From Adineta vaga (Eukaryota > Rotifera): a DNA stretch of 64,000 nt. Of the stretch, positions 45,531 to 57,107 are shown one piece after another. Each line of letters opens with the position of its first letter. Within the stretch, counting starts at the first letter, position 1. The DNA is taken from NCBI GenBank assembly GCA_021613535.1, contig CP075492.1, positions 13,392,001 to 13,456,000 on the forward strand, in the 5' to 3' direction. Position numbers and translations under genes: made by a program. A model generated the notes under the pieces. The model did not search any database and was not told the origin of the DNA. It worked only from the letters and a program-made list of their open reading frames with translations.

Positions 45531-46141
45531 ATGCTTTTTCTATGTAGACAAACTAAAATATCCTATTCTTCTTAGAATCACTGAATATATATCGAAGAAC
45601 AGGTAATATATATTCATCCTAATCCATATAGCATTATTTTCGATCTTTAGACCCACCCATAAATTATTCATCATTTTTCTTGTATACAGATTAAACTAAA
45701 AGGTCATGATTAGCAAGAGATTATCATTGCACGAAGCAGAATTTTTCTTATTTCCCAATCTTTGATGTACCTGTATGTATTTGCGTATAGTAGATCTCCT
45801 GGGTTACTCAGCTAAGAATATTATAACATATGACCTGAAAAACTCCTTCTTCTCGCCTCCTTTTTACTTTGAGACGCTTGATCAAAAACTAAATTAATAT
45901 TAAGTTATCTCAACATTGTATAGTACTTATTTCGATATAAAATATCAAGGATTACGAGTTGATTTTTTTTTCTATTTACAAATGAAGAGAACAACAAAAG
46001 CTAATAAACATGTACTTGGTCTATCATTCATCAATTTTAAGAACATTATGTCGATGAATTTTTATTTAAAAAGATACTTTCGCTAAATTAAAAATAACGG
46101 TTAATAAACGTGATCAATTACAATTCTAAATCACAATCTAC
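45531..46141. other. Intergenic, no gene seen
   Basis: About 610 bp between the Lys/Glu-rich gene promoter side and the glucosidase 3' end. Nothing supported. Confidence 0.5.
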
Positions 46142-49100
46142 TCAATTGTGTTTATTTACAACTTTATTCCATGTAATTTTGTGACTTTGCGTCATAATTA
46201 ATGACAACGAATCGATACGCAAAAATTGTCTAGAAGAGTTAACTACTGTATGCATATGCTGATTATCTGTAGTTATTGTAGTTGGTATTTCATTCCATCC
46301 ATATATAATTAACGAATCTAATATTAATGTAGACATATATGAATAGTTGTTTGTAATAACATCAATCGATAATAGACAATTTACTGATGACCAATTGAAT
46401 GTTGCATAGTAATATCTTTGAGAGTTGATTGTATCAAAAGATTCACCATCATCATAGAAAAGATCTCCTTCAGCTTGCCCATTCGCATTAAGTACAATAA
46501 TGAGTTCAAATGGTTTCATTCTAGAATACAAATAAAGCTACATATTGTTGTATTCAAAGGAAGTGTACGTCTTTTTACCTTGAATACTTCGTGCTTAAAG
46601 CATATCCTTGCGTTGGTATGATAGCTCCACCTCTCAACAAGATCGGAATCGTCTCTAATGGTGCTTCTAACATGATAAATTGTTGTTTAGCTTGAATAAG
46701 TGAACCTGTATAATAATCGTACCAATGGGATGAAGGAATATAAACATAAACTTGTCGTGCTCCATTATCAGTTACAGGAAGTATCATGATATGTGATCCA
46801 ATAAGAAATTGAAGATGAATATCAAATGTTATTTTATCGGTGGGAAATTCATGAAATAATGGACGAATAACTGTTGAACCTTGGGTATGTGCTTTATAGA
46901 ATAATGTATAATAATAAGGTAGCAGACGATAACGAATTTGAAGAGCTGATATCATAATCGTAACAGCTGATTGAGACCAAGCAGCAGGATCTTGATCAAA
47001 TGGTTTATTACTACTATGCTATATAGAGTAAAACATATACAAGAATAAAATGAAATAAATCGAGATATTCTACACATACGATTCGTGAGAATGGATAGAA
47101 AGCACCGAGTTGCATCCATCTAATAAAAGAAGGATAGAAGGAAGATATGTGTAGAATAATTAAATTATTTACCTAATACACATTTCTTCTGTTGGTATTT
47201 GATCAAATCCACAAATATCAGCACCATTGAATGGAATACCAAACCAATTGAATTCAACCATTAATATCAAAGATCGTTTCATCTCTTTCCAAGTAGCCTG
47301 ATTATCACCGAACCAATGACTACTCCATTGACCAGATCCAACAAATGTCGAACGTGAAAGAATCAAACTTCGATTTCCTATTGTTGACTTCAATGCATTC
47401 CATGTCGCTTTTGTTTCACTCCAACCATAAAGACTACACAAACAGAAATTAATATGGATATCCAATGAATAGACAAACGTACTTGTGAACATCATAATGA
47501 AAATATTTCGAATTCTCTGTGTTTGCATTGATCTCACCTTGTAGAGCAGACATACATAAAGTATGATCAGAAAGACGAGCAGATCGATTTGCTCTTTCAT
47601 CATATCGAAAAACAGCTTTCGTTCGATAGGGTGGATCATCGAATGTATTCTGTGTACATTTCAATGTATAATTGCTATTAATTTCTAATGAATTCCATGG
47701 AATTAAATCATTTGTACTGAACAAAGCTAGAAATATTAAGATGAAATTTTTTTTTACAAACAAAATATAAAATGTTTACCAGGTTCATTCATATCGATCC
47801 AAAGTCCATCGAATGTTAAATTTGTTTGTCGAAAATTTTTGATCCATCTTGACCACCAAACTTGTGTTTGATTTTTAAAGAAATCTAAATTGACTTCGAT
47901 GTCAATCTATTCTATTTACTATTCACAATACTCACCGGGAAAGAATACATTACCCGGCCAACATACTCCTTTCATTAATGTTTTAGTTTGATCTGATCGA
48001 ATGAATACATCTTCTCTAATACCTTCAATTGTTGGTACATAATTCTTTTCATCATCGAACATACCGGGATCAAGAATAATCATAGTTCTTATTCCATCTC
48101 GATTCAATTGAGTAAAATATTGATTTAATCCTTGAAAATTAATAGAATCGATTGTGAAATCTTTTCGTGCATCCATATAATCAATATCAGCATATTGAAC
48201 ATCGAATGGAACTTTAGCATTACGATTTCTTTCAATAACTCTTTGCATATGTTCTAGATTAGAATAACCCCAACGAGAAAGTTGAAAACCAAGAGACCAA
48301 TATGGTGGAAGAAAGGTTCGTCCAATAAGCCATGTATATTGTTGAGTAACTTGTTCTGGTGAAGGACCAAGAAAAACAAAAAAATCAAGAATACCACCAA
48401 TTGTACGTATAGTTAACGATGGTTTTGAATCAAATGAATAATCCATTGCGTTCGAATTTAGCAAAAGAACACCATGCATATGACCTGATGGACGTTGATC
48501 TGACTTAGATACTTGTTCCATAACAACATAGAATGGATGTGTACCATAATGATTAGTATTCGATCCCCAATTGGTACCTAAAACAAGTAAATCATTGATT
48601 TTGTTTATTCTTTGCAAGAAAAAGATGGTCTACGAACCTTGATCTCGTGCAAAAATTCCCCATGTCTTTCGTTCGTACACATTATGTTTGAGTGTATCAT
48701 GATTATTCTCTCCGAATCCATAAATATGTGGTGATTGAAGTCGTGTTACAATTTGAAGAAATTGATTATTGAGTACAAGACCACCGAGAGATGTATCAAA
48801 TAGGATCGCTTGACTTGTTCGACGTTTGACAACAAACGAAAATAATTTTTCCGGTAAATCACTCGACGAATAGCCAAATTCATACAGTGGTGATGGCGCA
48901 CGACCAGGTGAACCAGTCAATGGGATTGGCACCTTTTGAAAATTGATTATTTTGAAAACATTTTTTTCATTCCCATTCACCTTACCTCATAGCGTGGTTG
49001 ATCATTATCATAAAATCTGAATCGAAGTATATCATTCGTATAATACTGAACATCGAGAATGACGTTTTTAATTGGTTCAGGAAACATACTTGCAACAGCT

Positions 49101-49543
49101 GAATTTCGTTTCAATTTCAATCGTAAGCCTGATTCAGTTTGTTCTTCATGTATAACTTTATATCCATAATTACGTTTTAAATAACACTGAGTCATATTTA
49201 GTGTAACCTTTTCATCAAAAATACAATTACGTTTCAAACATGCTTCTTTTGAATAATTTGAAAACTTCGATAATGCTTCCGGATAACAATCAATTCGATA
49301 CATACTTGTCGATGATTGAAGTACGAATAGTATAGTGATAGCAATGAACGAAAAAATGATTAGAATTGTCAAAGGAATTATAAACGGAAATATTGCAAAC
49401 CATACCTATATTAAAATACATTCAAATCAATCAACATTTTCAAAAATCCAAAATAAAAGATCTACTTTTAAAAATCTTGATTTTTTCTTATCGATATTGT
49501 CTGTGGCATTTGGTGACACGAGTGGGATATTTTCTTCAGACAT
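46142..49543 (-). CDS. Alpha-glucosidase, GH31 with trefoil domain (maltase/GAA-like)
   Basis: Ten exons give 967 residues: 49543-49466, 49405-48986, 48932-48638, 48577-47936, 47884-47780, 47726-47483, 47433-47173, 47119-47080, 47018-46579, 46520-46142. It should release glucose from alpha-1,4-linked oligosaccharides. The protein begins with a 26-residue cytoplasmic part, a membrane anchor (about 27-55) and a P-type trefoil domain with Cys pairs (DCYPEALSKF, CLKRNCIFD). The GH31 catalytic domain has the nucleophile Asp509 in WIDMNEP and the acid/base Asp638 in HWFGDN, plus RWGYSNLEHM, DVQYADIDYMD and FNGADICGF. The single membrane anchor at the N terminus resembles intestinal maltase and sucrase enzymes rather than the free lysosomal enzyme, but only one catalytic copy is present. 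It is probably at a cell surface or in lysosomes. Confidence 0.94.
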
Positions 49544-50203
49544 ATGCAAATAGTAATACTACACAAAAAATATGACTGTAAAAAGTAACAAATATATTAA
49601 TGTGCGCATGTCGTTCACGTTGATTGATGAAACAAGAAAAAGAACACGTTTTTTTTCGTTTTCTTTCAAACTGAATCATACTCATCAAATGTAGTCAAGA
49701 TAGTCGACACGATTGATACGAGCAACGTATATTTTACATTTTTCTCGATTAGAATACATAACATAGAAAAATGCTTTCCGTAATGGTTGAATGAATCAAA
49801 ATATAAACAGTCGGTTTCATAAAGATACAAAATATTAATAAGAAATCTTCATGTAATACAATTTAGTATCTGTTTCAATAGAAAAATGTTATGATTCCGT
49901 TCTAAATCATTATTTATTGATAATCAGTATGTATCATTTCGACACAAGATCACCGCTTATGGTCATATAAATGCTGATAGTTTCTGGATAATTGTAAAGA
50001 ATAGAGTCGCAGTTTTCATTGTCTGTAGAACAAGATCGACGAGCATAGTTTTTATTCTTTAGTGATGTATTCAAAACAGATTAAAAATTACAAAAATATT
50101 TTTGTTGTCGAGTTTATTTTAAATTTGATAATTGATAAAGCGTATTTAATAGTAAAAGCGTGAGAAGAAAGAAGTTTTATACGAGAACAAGAGAAATTGT
50201 CTT
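49544..50203. other. Intergenic, glucosidase promoter side
   Basis: About 660 bp containing the glucosidase promoter and the 3' end of the Ly6 gene. No other gene seen. Confidence 0.5.
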
Positions 50204-50668
50204 TCATTTTAGAAAAAAAATCGTAGTAATAACAGAGATTGCGACAAATCCAAGATGAAATGATGATAAAACTGAAGTAGCTCCATTGCAGAGATCTGTT
50301 TTGCAGCACCATGTTCCAATGCCTTTTATGTTACCTTCTTTACAATCTTTTTTTATGTCACGAGTTGTACCTACGTTTCGAGCAGTAATTTTCTATTGTA
50401 GTATTAAATTGAGAGTATTTCTCATTAGAATAAAATCAAACTTACTTGACAAGAATATCCTTCATCGTCAACCACCTCTGTTATCGTATCATTTGTTGGT
50501 GTAAATGGATTATTGCAATTTGTACATTTGTAGCACTGAAGACCATCCGCAAATTCACTTAATGCTGAAAAGAATTATCATTTTATTCATTTCTTTGTAT
50601 ACTCAACTAATGTTAAACATACCGAATAAGAGAAAACATCCAACGATAATATGTCGAAGAGATGACAT
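50204..50668 (-). CDS. Ly6/uPAR-type three-finger protein, probably GPI-anchored
   Basis: Three small exons (50668-50623, 50564-50446, 50392-50204) join in phase to give 117 residues; no single frame shows the gene. A signal peptide (MSSLRHIIVGCFLLFALSEF) is followed by mature LQCYKCTNCNNPF, the usual Ly6 start. Later come GYSCQ, KDCKEGN and the closing GTWCCKTDLCNGA, the CCxxDLCN signature that ends nearly all Ly6 domains. After it the chain ends in a hydrophobic run (SSFHLGFVAISVITTIFFLK), the pattern of a GPI-attachment signal. Ly6 proteins on animal cell surfaces modulate receptors, adhesion or septate junctions. The partner here is unknown. Eight or more Cys fit the fold, although the spacing of the middle finger is short. 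Confidence 0.85.
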
Positions 50669-51659
50669 TATTTCTCGGTTTGTTGTATTTTTGAATAACA
50701 CGTATTTTATGAGAAAAAAGTGACTGTTAATGGAATGCTACATGGAAAATATATATATGCAGATAAGAAAAACACAGATACAATATTTGGCAATTAGATA
50801 AGACTGAGAAAAATTTAATTTATTGTTGTTCACAACCTACTCATAGTAACCATGATGAGTAACGATATTTAAAGTTTTGATGGATTTGCGAAGAACGATT
50901 TGTAACTATTTTCACAGAATGAGTATTTATTCATTGATAAGAATATCGAAGCTTTTATCGCCTCATAATCTGACATCTTTGTCAAATGTTTAACTCAGCA
51001 CAAAATTTGTGTCAATATCGAATAAAATGCATGGTCTCAAGTCTGGAATGAATGTATGACAAGAAAAAACACATTTTACATATTTAACAATGTTTCCTTC
51101 TGGTGAATTATACAAAAAATATTGTGCAGCATCTTTTTCACATACTACAACGATCAGTATAGAACTGAATAGTAACCGGGTATTTCTAGAAATATTGATA
51201 TTTCACATATACGAAGATCAAGAATACCTTTGACTTGTGTTTTGGGATTCGCCACTAATAATGGATCAGTTTCTATATCATTGAATAACAAGTCTCGTAG
51301 AAAACGAATATGTTCTATAGTAGTTGATTGATTTCTATTGGTCTATCTGTACTTGTAACATGATTTGGTTCGATCGTTGATGTATCGAAAGCATTCGTTG
51401 ATAGAATACGAGTAAGATTGCTATTCACTGATAAATATGAGCCAAATGATGGTGTGAATGCAGTTGGTATCCAATTCTCACGAAAGCCAATAAAACGAAA
51501 CGGTGAATATAGAAATGAACTATCAGAAAAGTTTTTCATTTTTGATTCAGCAGAATTTCATGAACGTCAACAAAATCGGAGAAACATGAATTATCAAGGA
51601 GTAAATTGTAGATCAGTTTTAGTCTATAACGATATATAGAAGTTCATCTCAATCATGAT
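50669..51659. other. Intergenic or unrecognised gene remnant
   Basis: About 990 bp. Between 51315 and 51639 overlapping frames exist on both strands (minus 74 residues, plus 73), with unusually even composition for this genome. Neither has a recognised motif, and upstream splice partners were not found. A remnant is possible. Confidence 0.35.
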
Positions 51660-53040
51660 GATTTTGACAAACATCTAGCAAATGTTGAATAACTGGAATA
51701 CCGAATTGATTCAGTAAATTTTCATCATCAATAACACTAAAGTGTAAAAATTGAAGTGATCTCCATTGTCCAACAAAGATAGCTATTTCTCGTTTAGAAT
51801 AAATAGAATATTGTTTTAAATTATAAGAAATTTAAAAGTGATAATGATAATGGACTAGCTTTACATAAATTCGAATCATTAATATATCGAACACTACATG
51901 TTTGTTCAGATAAGTAAATTGGATGGTTTCATTGAATGAACATTTTTACATGGATTTTACATGGAGTGTTTGTCTTAGGAACCCTTTTATTCTTATTGAC
52001 AACATAATCCATAATACGAGCAAATTCATTTTTTAGATAATTAGCTCATTTTTGCGTGATTGGATGCATCGACGCCTCCTCTAATTAGAAAAGTCAAAGA
52101 TTTTTTATGTTGAAAATTCAAAATAACCAGGGACGATTGATTTTCAATTACAATAATAGAAAATAACTAGAGAATACTTATATTAATCACCAATCGTTTA
52201 ACATTAGCACTTACTAAATTATGAGTAACTGATGATAAATCGATGGTCATGTTATAAATTTCAACAATCAATGTACTCATATTTGTGAAACGACCATCAA
52301 ACAAAGAAAATCGACGAACGTTGACAGAATAATGCATACACCATTTTTCTATGACTTTTAAATGATTTGATCTCATTTGTGATAAAGTGATAGATAATAT
52401 GGAGATTCCAGAATTTCAATTCAGTAAAATTTGAATGAGAAGTAGCAAGTAGAAAATGTTTCATGTTTTCTAGTTGAAGAATAAGACATTTTGACGTTGA
52501 AAGAAATTCGAGATAATTTATCACTACAGAATCGATCCGAGTCTCGGATCGATTTAGACATGTGCAGGGTAAGCATTTTCCTTACCCTATACCCTAGCAT
52601 AGCAAATTTTTTAAACCCTAACCCTACCCTACCCTACGACCTTCGTACCCTAACCATACCCTACCCTACGACCTTCATACTCTAACCCTACCCTACCCTG
52701 CACGGTAGGGTAGGGTAGGGCAGGGTAGGGGGCCCCTGCACATCTCTAGAACATTTGATAATGCAATACTATAAGTTCAGAAACACTTAAACTATTATGT
52801 ATAATAAGATGTTCAATAGGGCTAGGCTTTTCTATCATCGGTAATAACGAACGAAATCCAAAATGTGTGTAAAATGGAAGCTTAAAATATTCTAATACGG
52901 GTAAACACAATATCCAACAATAAACACTCTTCTTATCTTTGATGATATCGATGGTAATAATCACTAGAAAATGAAGATAGGGTAAATCAGTAATATCATT
53001 GATCAAGTCTTTAAGACGTATTGACTTGATTTAATCAAGA
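51660..53040 (-). pseudogene. Decayed F-box/leucine-rich-repeat type gene
   Basis: Several minus-strand pieces look like the leucine-rich part of bdelloid F-box genes, but in different frames with stops between. They include DLINDITDLPYLHFLVIITI (from about 53020), CWILCLPVLEYFKLPFY, EHLIIHNSLSVSELIVLHY (ending about 52749), SKCLILQLENMKHFLLA, RFTNMSTLIVEIYNMT and, near 51660-51800, QWRSLQFLHFSVIDDENLL followed by a stop. No F-box is visible upstream. A 192-bp foldback element sits inside and cuts the sequence at 52747/52556. It is a relic. Confidence 0.6.
52530..52747. repeat. CCCTA-rich foldback element with adjacent 25-bp palindrome
   Basis: Terminal inverted repeats of 14 bp, 13 matching: left AGACATGTGCAGGG (52556-52569), right 52734-52747. 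Inside lie two and a half 32-bp units built of CCCTAA/CCCTA with the joint ACGACCTTC, then an inverted GGTAGGGTAGGG stretch (about 52703-52730). It could form a hairpin and G-quadruplexes. Directly to its left is a perfect palindrome of 25 bp, 52530-52554 (AATCGATCCGAG, T, then its complement). Confidence 0.8.
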
Positions 53041-53147
53041 ATAAGTGTTTGAAGTTGATAAAAATCTTTGATAGGATCAGGAGATGAAAGGAAATGATCG
53101 ATAATGAATTAGTTCTATATCTATTAGGGATAATAAAATGTTGATAA

Positions 53148-53574
53148 TAATGCAAAAAGTCGATTTAATGGAATTCATGTAAATCATCCAGATGATTGTT
53201 GGTTACAAACATTTCTTGGTAGATTTCGAGATTATTTGATGAAATATAGGATTTTTATTTAGGTAATGTGAAAGTTGTAATAGTTGGTGAACGTACACTT
53301 GATGAACCACCACGCCTAACAGATATTCATGAATATGATGTTTCATATATTATTCCAGATAAAAACAAAAAGAATATTTTGACATTTCTTTATCAAGTAT
53401 TATGTTTTCTTCAACAAAATGTGAAACAAGATGGAAATTATTTACTTTCTCGTCGTTATGATTCAATTCTTATAGAGAAAAGAATTTATATCTTTATAAA
53501 ATAGATGATCAAGATGAACAACAATTAACATTTATTACACAAGAAATACTTATCGAATTAGGTTTTAATCGTTA
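53148..53574 (+). pseudogene. 3' gene fragment, family uncertain (possibly DXO/Rai1-like)
   Basis: Plus-strand remains in three pieces. The first reads RFNGIHVNHPDDCWLQTF then LGRFRDYLMKYR and meets a stop. After a frame change comes VKVVIVGERTLDEPPRLTD, then IHEYDVSYIIPDKNKKNIL and FLYQVLCFLQQNV. A further shift near 53490 leads to DQDEQQLTFITQEILIELGF and a stop at about 53572-53574. The WLQxF element and the following strand-turn-strand pattern recall the C-terminal part of decapping exoribonucleases, but the likeness is weak. The frameshifts and lack of the catalytic part mark it as a relic. Confidence 0.4.
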
Positions 53575-54183
53575 AATTATCCTATAAAAACATTTATATA
53601 ATAACTGTGAATATATATATATATATTGAATTCGAATAAAATAACGATATCCTATACGTTTAAGTGCATAACGATAAATTGAACTAGTGAGTATATATAT
53701 AAATAAAATGGAGTTGAATGTGTAAGACAAATCAAAAGTACAATTAATGAATGAATCTTGAAGTGTAGGTGAGGATTCAGTAACAATCGCATTCAGTCTC
53801 ACCCACCATCAAAATCATTGGTTCTTTATTTACAACAATTCAATCGGTGCAAGCTGGGTTGCATGTGAAAGAGGATCGAGGAGAAAATATTTTATCAAGG
53901 ATGTGTGGGTTTGAGGGTAAATATGTATGTGGATGAAAGTACAAGACACCCATGCCTTCATCCTAATATTAAAAAAGAACAAATGAAACAAAAATTGTTT
54001 ATTGAGAAATAGTATCTACTTACAGGCTCAATAACAGGTTTTTGAAGTATTTTTAAATAATGATATGACCAAAACAAAACAACGTCAAAAATCTGGCTTT
54101 GTAACAAATGTAACCATTCACAAGAAAAATCGAGGAAACGATTGAAGGAAAACCATAACAACAATAATTAATAAGTTTGCTTC
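53575..54183. repeat. Intergenic with foldback repeats of the TGTGGG type
   Basis: Two foldbacks: a weak one at 53761-53808 with GGTGAG/CTCACC inside longer imperfect arms, and a better one at 53898-53964 with AGGATGTGTGGGT on the left and ACACCCATGCCTTCATCCT on the right. Both resemble the elements near 29862 and 63084. A TA run lies at about 53611-53624. No gene seen. Confidence 0.55.
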
Positions 54184-57107
54184 TTAGCAAAGCCAAATAC
54201 TCAGCTGATTGTGATAGGAAAATTCAATTTGAGTTGTAGTTAAATCCTTTAGACGGTCAATGTTTGCTATAATTGCTTGTTTAGTATTTTCTTTTACACC
54301 TGGTTTAAGGATGTAATTACCATTTTTATTTATTTGTAAGAATAATAATTCACTCAATTGAGCTTTGTCGATCAGTAATTCACATACAAAATTAACCATT
54401 TCTTTTTCTCTTACCAATTGTCTTTGTCCACGAATACTAAGATAATGCACTTTAGGAATGATCATATTGAATTGAATTACATCAAAATGTGCACCATCTC
54501 CTCCATGAATGATATGAACATGTCTAATCATTGGATATCTTCCAGAACAATGAGAAAGATCTATCCATCTTGCATTGAGATAGAAAAGATGGGGTGATGT
54601 ATCTAGAATTAATTGTAATAGTGAATGGTGCATTGAACAGACGCGGGAAACATGTGTTAATCGAAATGTCAACGAGCGAAGATAATGACATAGATGATTG
54701 GCATGTGTTGGAGTTACAACAATTTCTACTTGATTCTAAAAATTGAAATGATACATCATCTAGTTATTTCTTGCATTTTTTTTCAGTTTAAAACTTAAAA
54801 TATTAAAATGAAAACCAAAGTCCAAATATAAATATGAGAAAATTGATATATGTTCTCATGAAAATGATGACTTACATTTATTCCGAAAAAATGACAATGA
54901 AGTGTCTTAATGTTTCTCACTGTTTGAAGACTTTTAATTAATTGAGTTTCATTGTTTGTCCATTTACATAACCATTCCATGTTTTGATAACTGAAGTTCT
55001 TTCGAGTTATTGTTGAATGACGAGTGAAAAGTTTATAGTTGTGTATGGTGCGCATATATTTCAATATATCAAAAGGAATAGAGTAGACGAAAAGTACATC
55101 TTCAATAATATCTGATAGTGGTGAATAATCAAACTGATCCTCGATACGTTCATCTACATGAAAGCCAACATTATTAAATGGCCATCCATTATTAGAATAT
55201 CTTTGAATCCATTCATGTTCGCATTTAGCAGGAAATTGAAGTAAAAATTGAAACTGATTGCGTTTAAGAGAAGGTAAATTTGAAGGACCAATTAATTGTT
55301 GAAAAGCTAATAAATTATTTAGAGCTAAATAAAAACTCCTATATTATTTTTCTTTATCTCAAATATCTAATAAAAATTCAAGATTAAAGAGCATGAACAG
55401 TGTAAATTATGGCCATCGAAAAATCAATCTCAGTTCCTAAACATTCGAATAGCTCGAAACTGGGAGCATATGTGGGAGTGAAAGAAGGCTGAAAATATCC
55501 CGTTTTCAGACAGAAATTTCTCGGTCCAGGTTCGTACAACATGTATGTCTTTTCTAATTGGAAAGAGTATGTTAGGATACGACACATCAGAATCTTTTTT
55601 AAATTTTTTCCAGAGAAAGAGTTCAATGACCCAAAACGCACGCCTATAATTTGTGTCTAACTACATAAATCTCTGCAAATATATTTTAAAAAAAGTTGAA
55701 CAAAAAATGGCGCGATGCGCTCTTAATAATAAAAATACTGATACATTTGCAGAATCTGAATCGAGAATCCGTTGTTCGAAGATAAAAACTCATAGAACAA
55801 GAAGAATTGAAAAACTGCTCATTTCTCGAATACTCTACTTAAGAAAACATCAAAGATTTCCGAAAAAAGTAAACTATCGATGAAAACTTGTTCTCGTTTA
55901 CGACAGTTGATGGCAGGCTATTTCCTCAAGTATGTACCTCAATTTCGAAGTCTCTGACAACAACTGGATTTTCAAGGGAGAACTTTAATCATTATTATAA
56001 AAATGATTAATATTCGAAAGTCTTTTAGTTAGTAGTGAGTTCATTGCACTTACATTTATCAAATATATCGACCAATATAAGTGTTTCAAGAAGAGGAAAG
56101 GTGAGTATGTTGAATAAAGTCAGGAGATCTTGGAGCTCCATTTGACGTAGCACAAATGATCGAAGTTTTGTTCCAGCAGCATTAGTATCACGAAGATCCT
56201 TTTCGGATAATTGAATAGATTTTGTTTGTTGTTTTCTTTTAGTTATTAAATCTTTTCGTGGCTGTTCGATAGTTACATTCAAATGTTCAAGCAATGGTAA
56301 AGCTTCAGGCATTAAGAGAAGAATAAGCTCTGATGAATGTTGTAAACTAATAGTCAAACAAACAGTGCGCATCCAGTATAATGAATGTTCTATATTGTAT
56401 AAGTCTGCATATTCCAAATGTTGGTATGTATGTCCTAGAAATAAATTCATGATCGTTAAAATTAGTTATTATTAATCAAAGATTTGAAACATAAAACTAC
56501 TCAATTTTTTAAAAATTTCCTCTAAAAGACACTATTCCTTGATGATCATAGTTTTGGTATACAGACCTCTCGTTACTTGTAATATCATAACTGGACATGA
56601 AATACGTTTTTCCACTAAGTGAGACAATGTAGAATGATAAGTAGAACATGGTTGTTCGAAAATAAGATGAAGATAATGGAGTTGCGATTGAAGAATTTGC
56701 ACAAATTCAAGTTCATAATATAATATACCAATCTTGTTTATAGCTCCTGGTAAAATGTAAATTGTTCTTAAAGATGATAATTTCCAATTTGGTTTTGTTG
56801 CAATCCATCGATTAATTAATATTTCATAATCAAGATCATTTTCAAGACAAATTGCATGTGCATGAGAAACAAATTCTGTCTGCCAAAGATAGTCATGTGA
56901 TTTTTTATCATGATTTTCAAGTAGTTGAACTATTTCAGGATAAGATATATCTTTCAAATCGATAGTATGACGTATTAGATTCGAACTCAATAGTTGAGTC
57001 AAACGTCTATTAATACCAAAAAAAGCTCGCCAAGTATGCCGTGAAGATAAATAACTGAAAATAATAAGCCATATTTCGTTTGGTAATGATTCAAACGTAA
57101 GAGTCAT
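54184..57107 (-). CDS. F-box / leucine-rich-repeat-like protein
   Basis: Four exons (57107-56567, 56434-56054, 55324-54876, 54735-54184) join in phase to give 640 residues. The N terminus FESLPNEIWLIIFSYLSSRH (about 5-24), followed by TWRAFFGINRRLTQLL, is an F-box, which links substrates to the SCF ubiquitin ligase through Skp1. The rest has loosely spaced Leu-rich segments such as LPLLEHLNVTIEQP, LRSFVLRQMELQDLL and FPLLETLILVDIFDKC that should form a substrate-binding solenoid. Bdelloid genomes carry many genes of this plan. The first intron is 132 bp with a weak GTCTGT donor, and the second is 729 bp with an apparent insertion. The end NQLSIWLC fits relatives as I recall them. Whether the large intron is still spliced decides if the gene works. 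Confidence 0.75.
55325..56053. other. Oversized intron of the F-box gene, probable insertion
   Basis: GTAAGT donor at 56053 and a TTTAG acceptor at 55325 bound 729 bp, about twelve times the usual intron here. It holds a minus frame of 85 residues (55641-55384) and a plus frame of 76 (55653-55883) of unusually even composition. A small inverted repeat AATCATT...AATGATT lies at about 55988-56010. No transposase or reverse transcriptase motif is seen. A non-autonomous element is the simplest explanation. Confidence 0.45.

Noticed and set aside
52600-52740. CCCTAA arrays as a chromosome end or internal telomere.
   Set aside because: The array is short, degenerate, bounded by inverted ends and flanked by gene relics on both sides.
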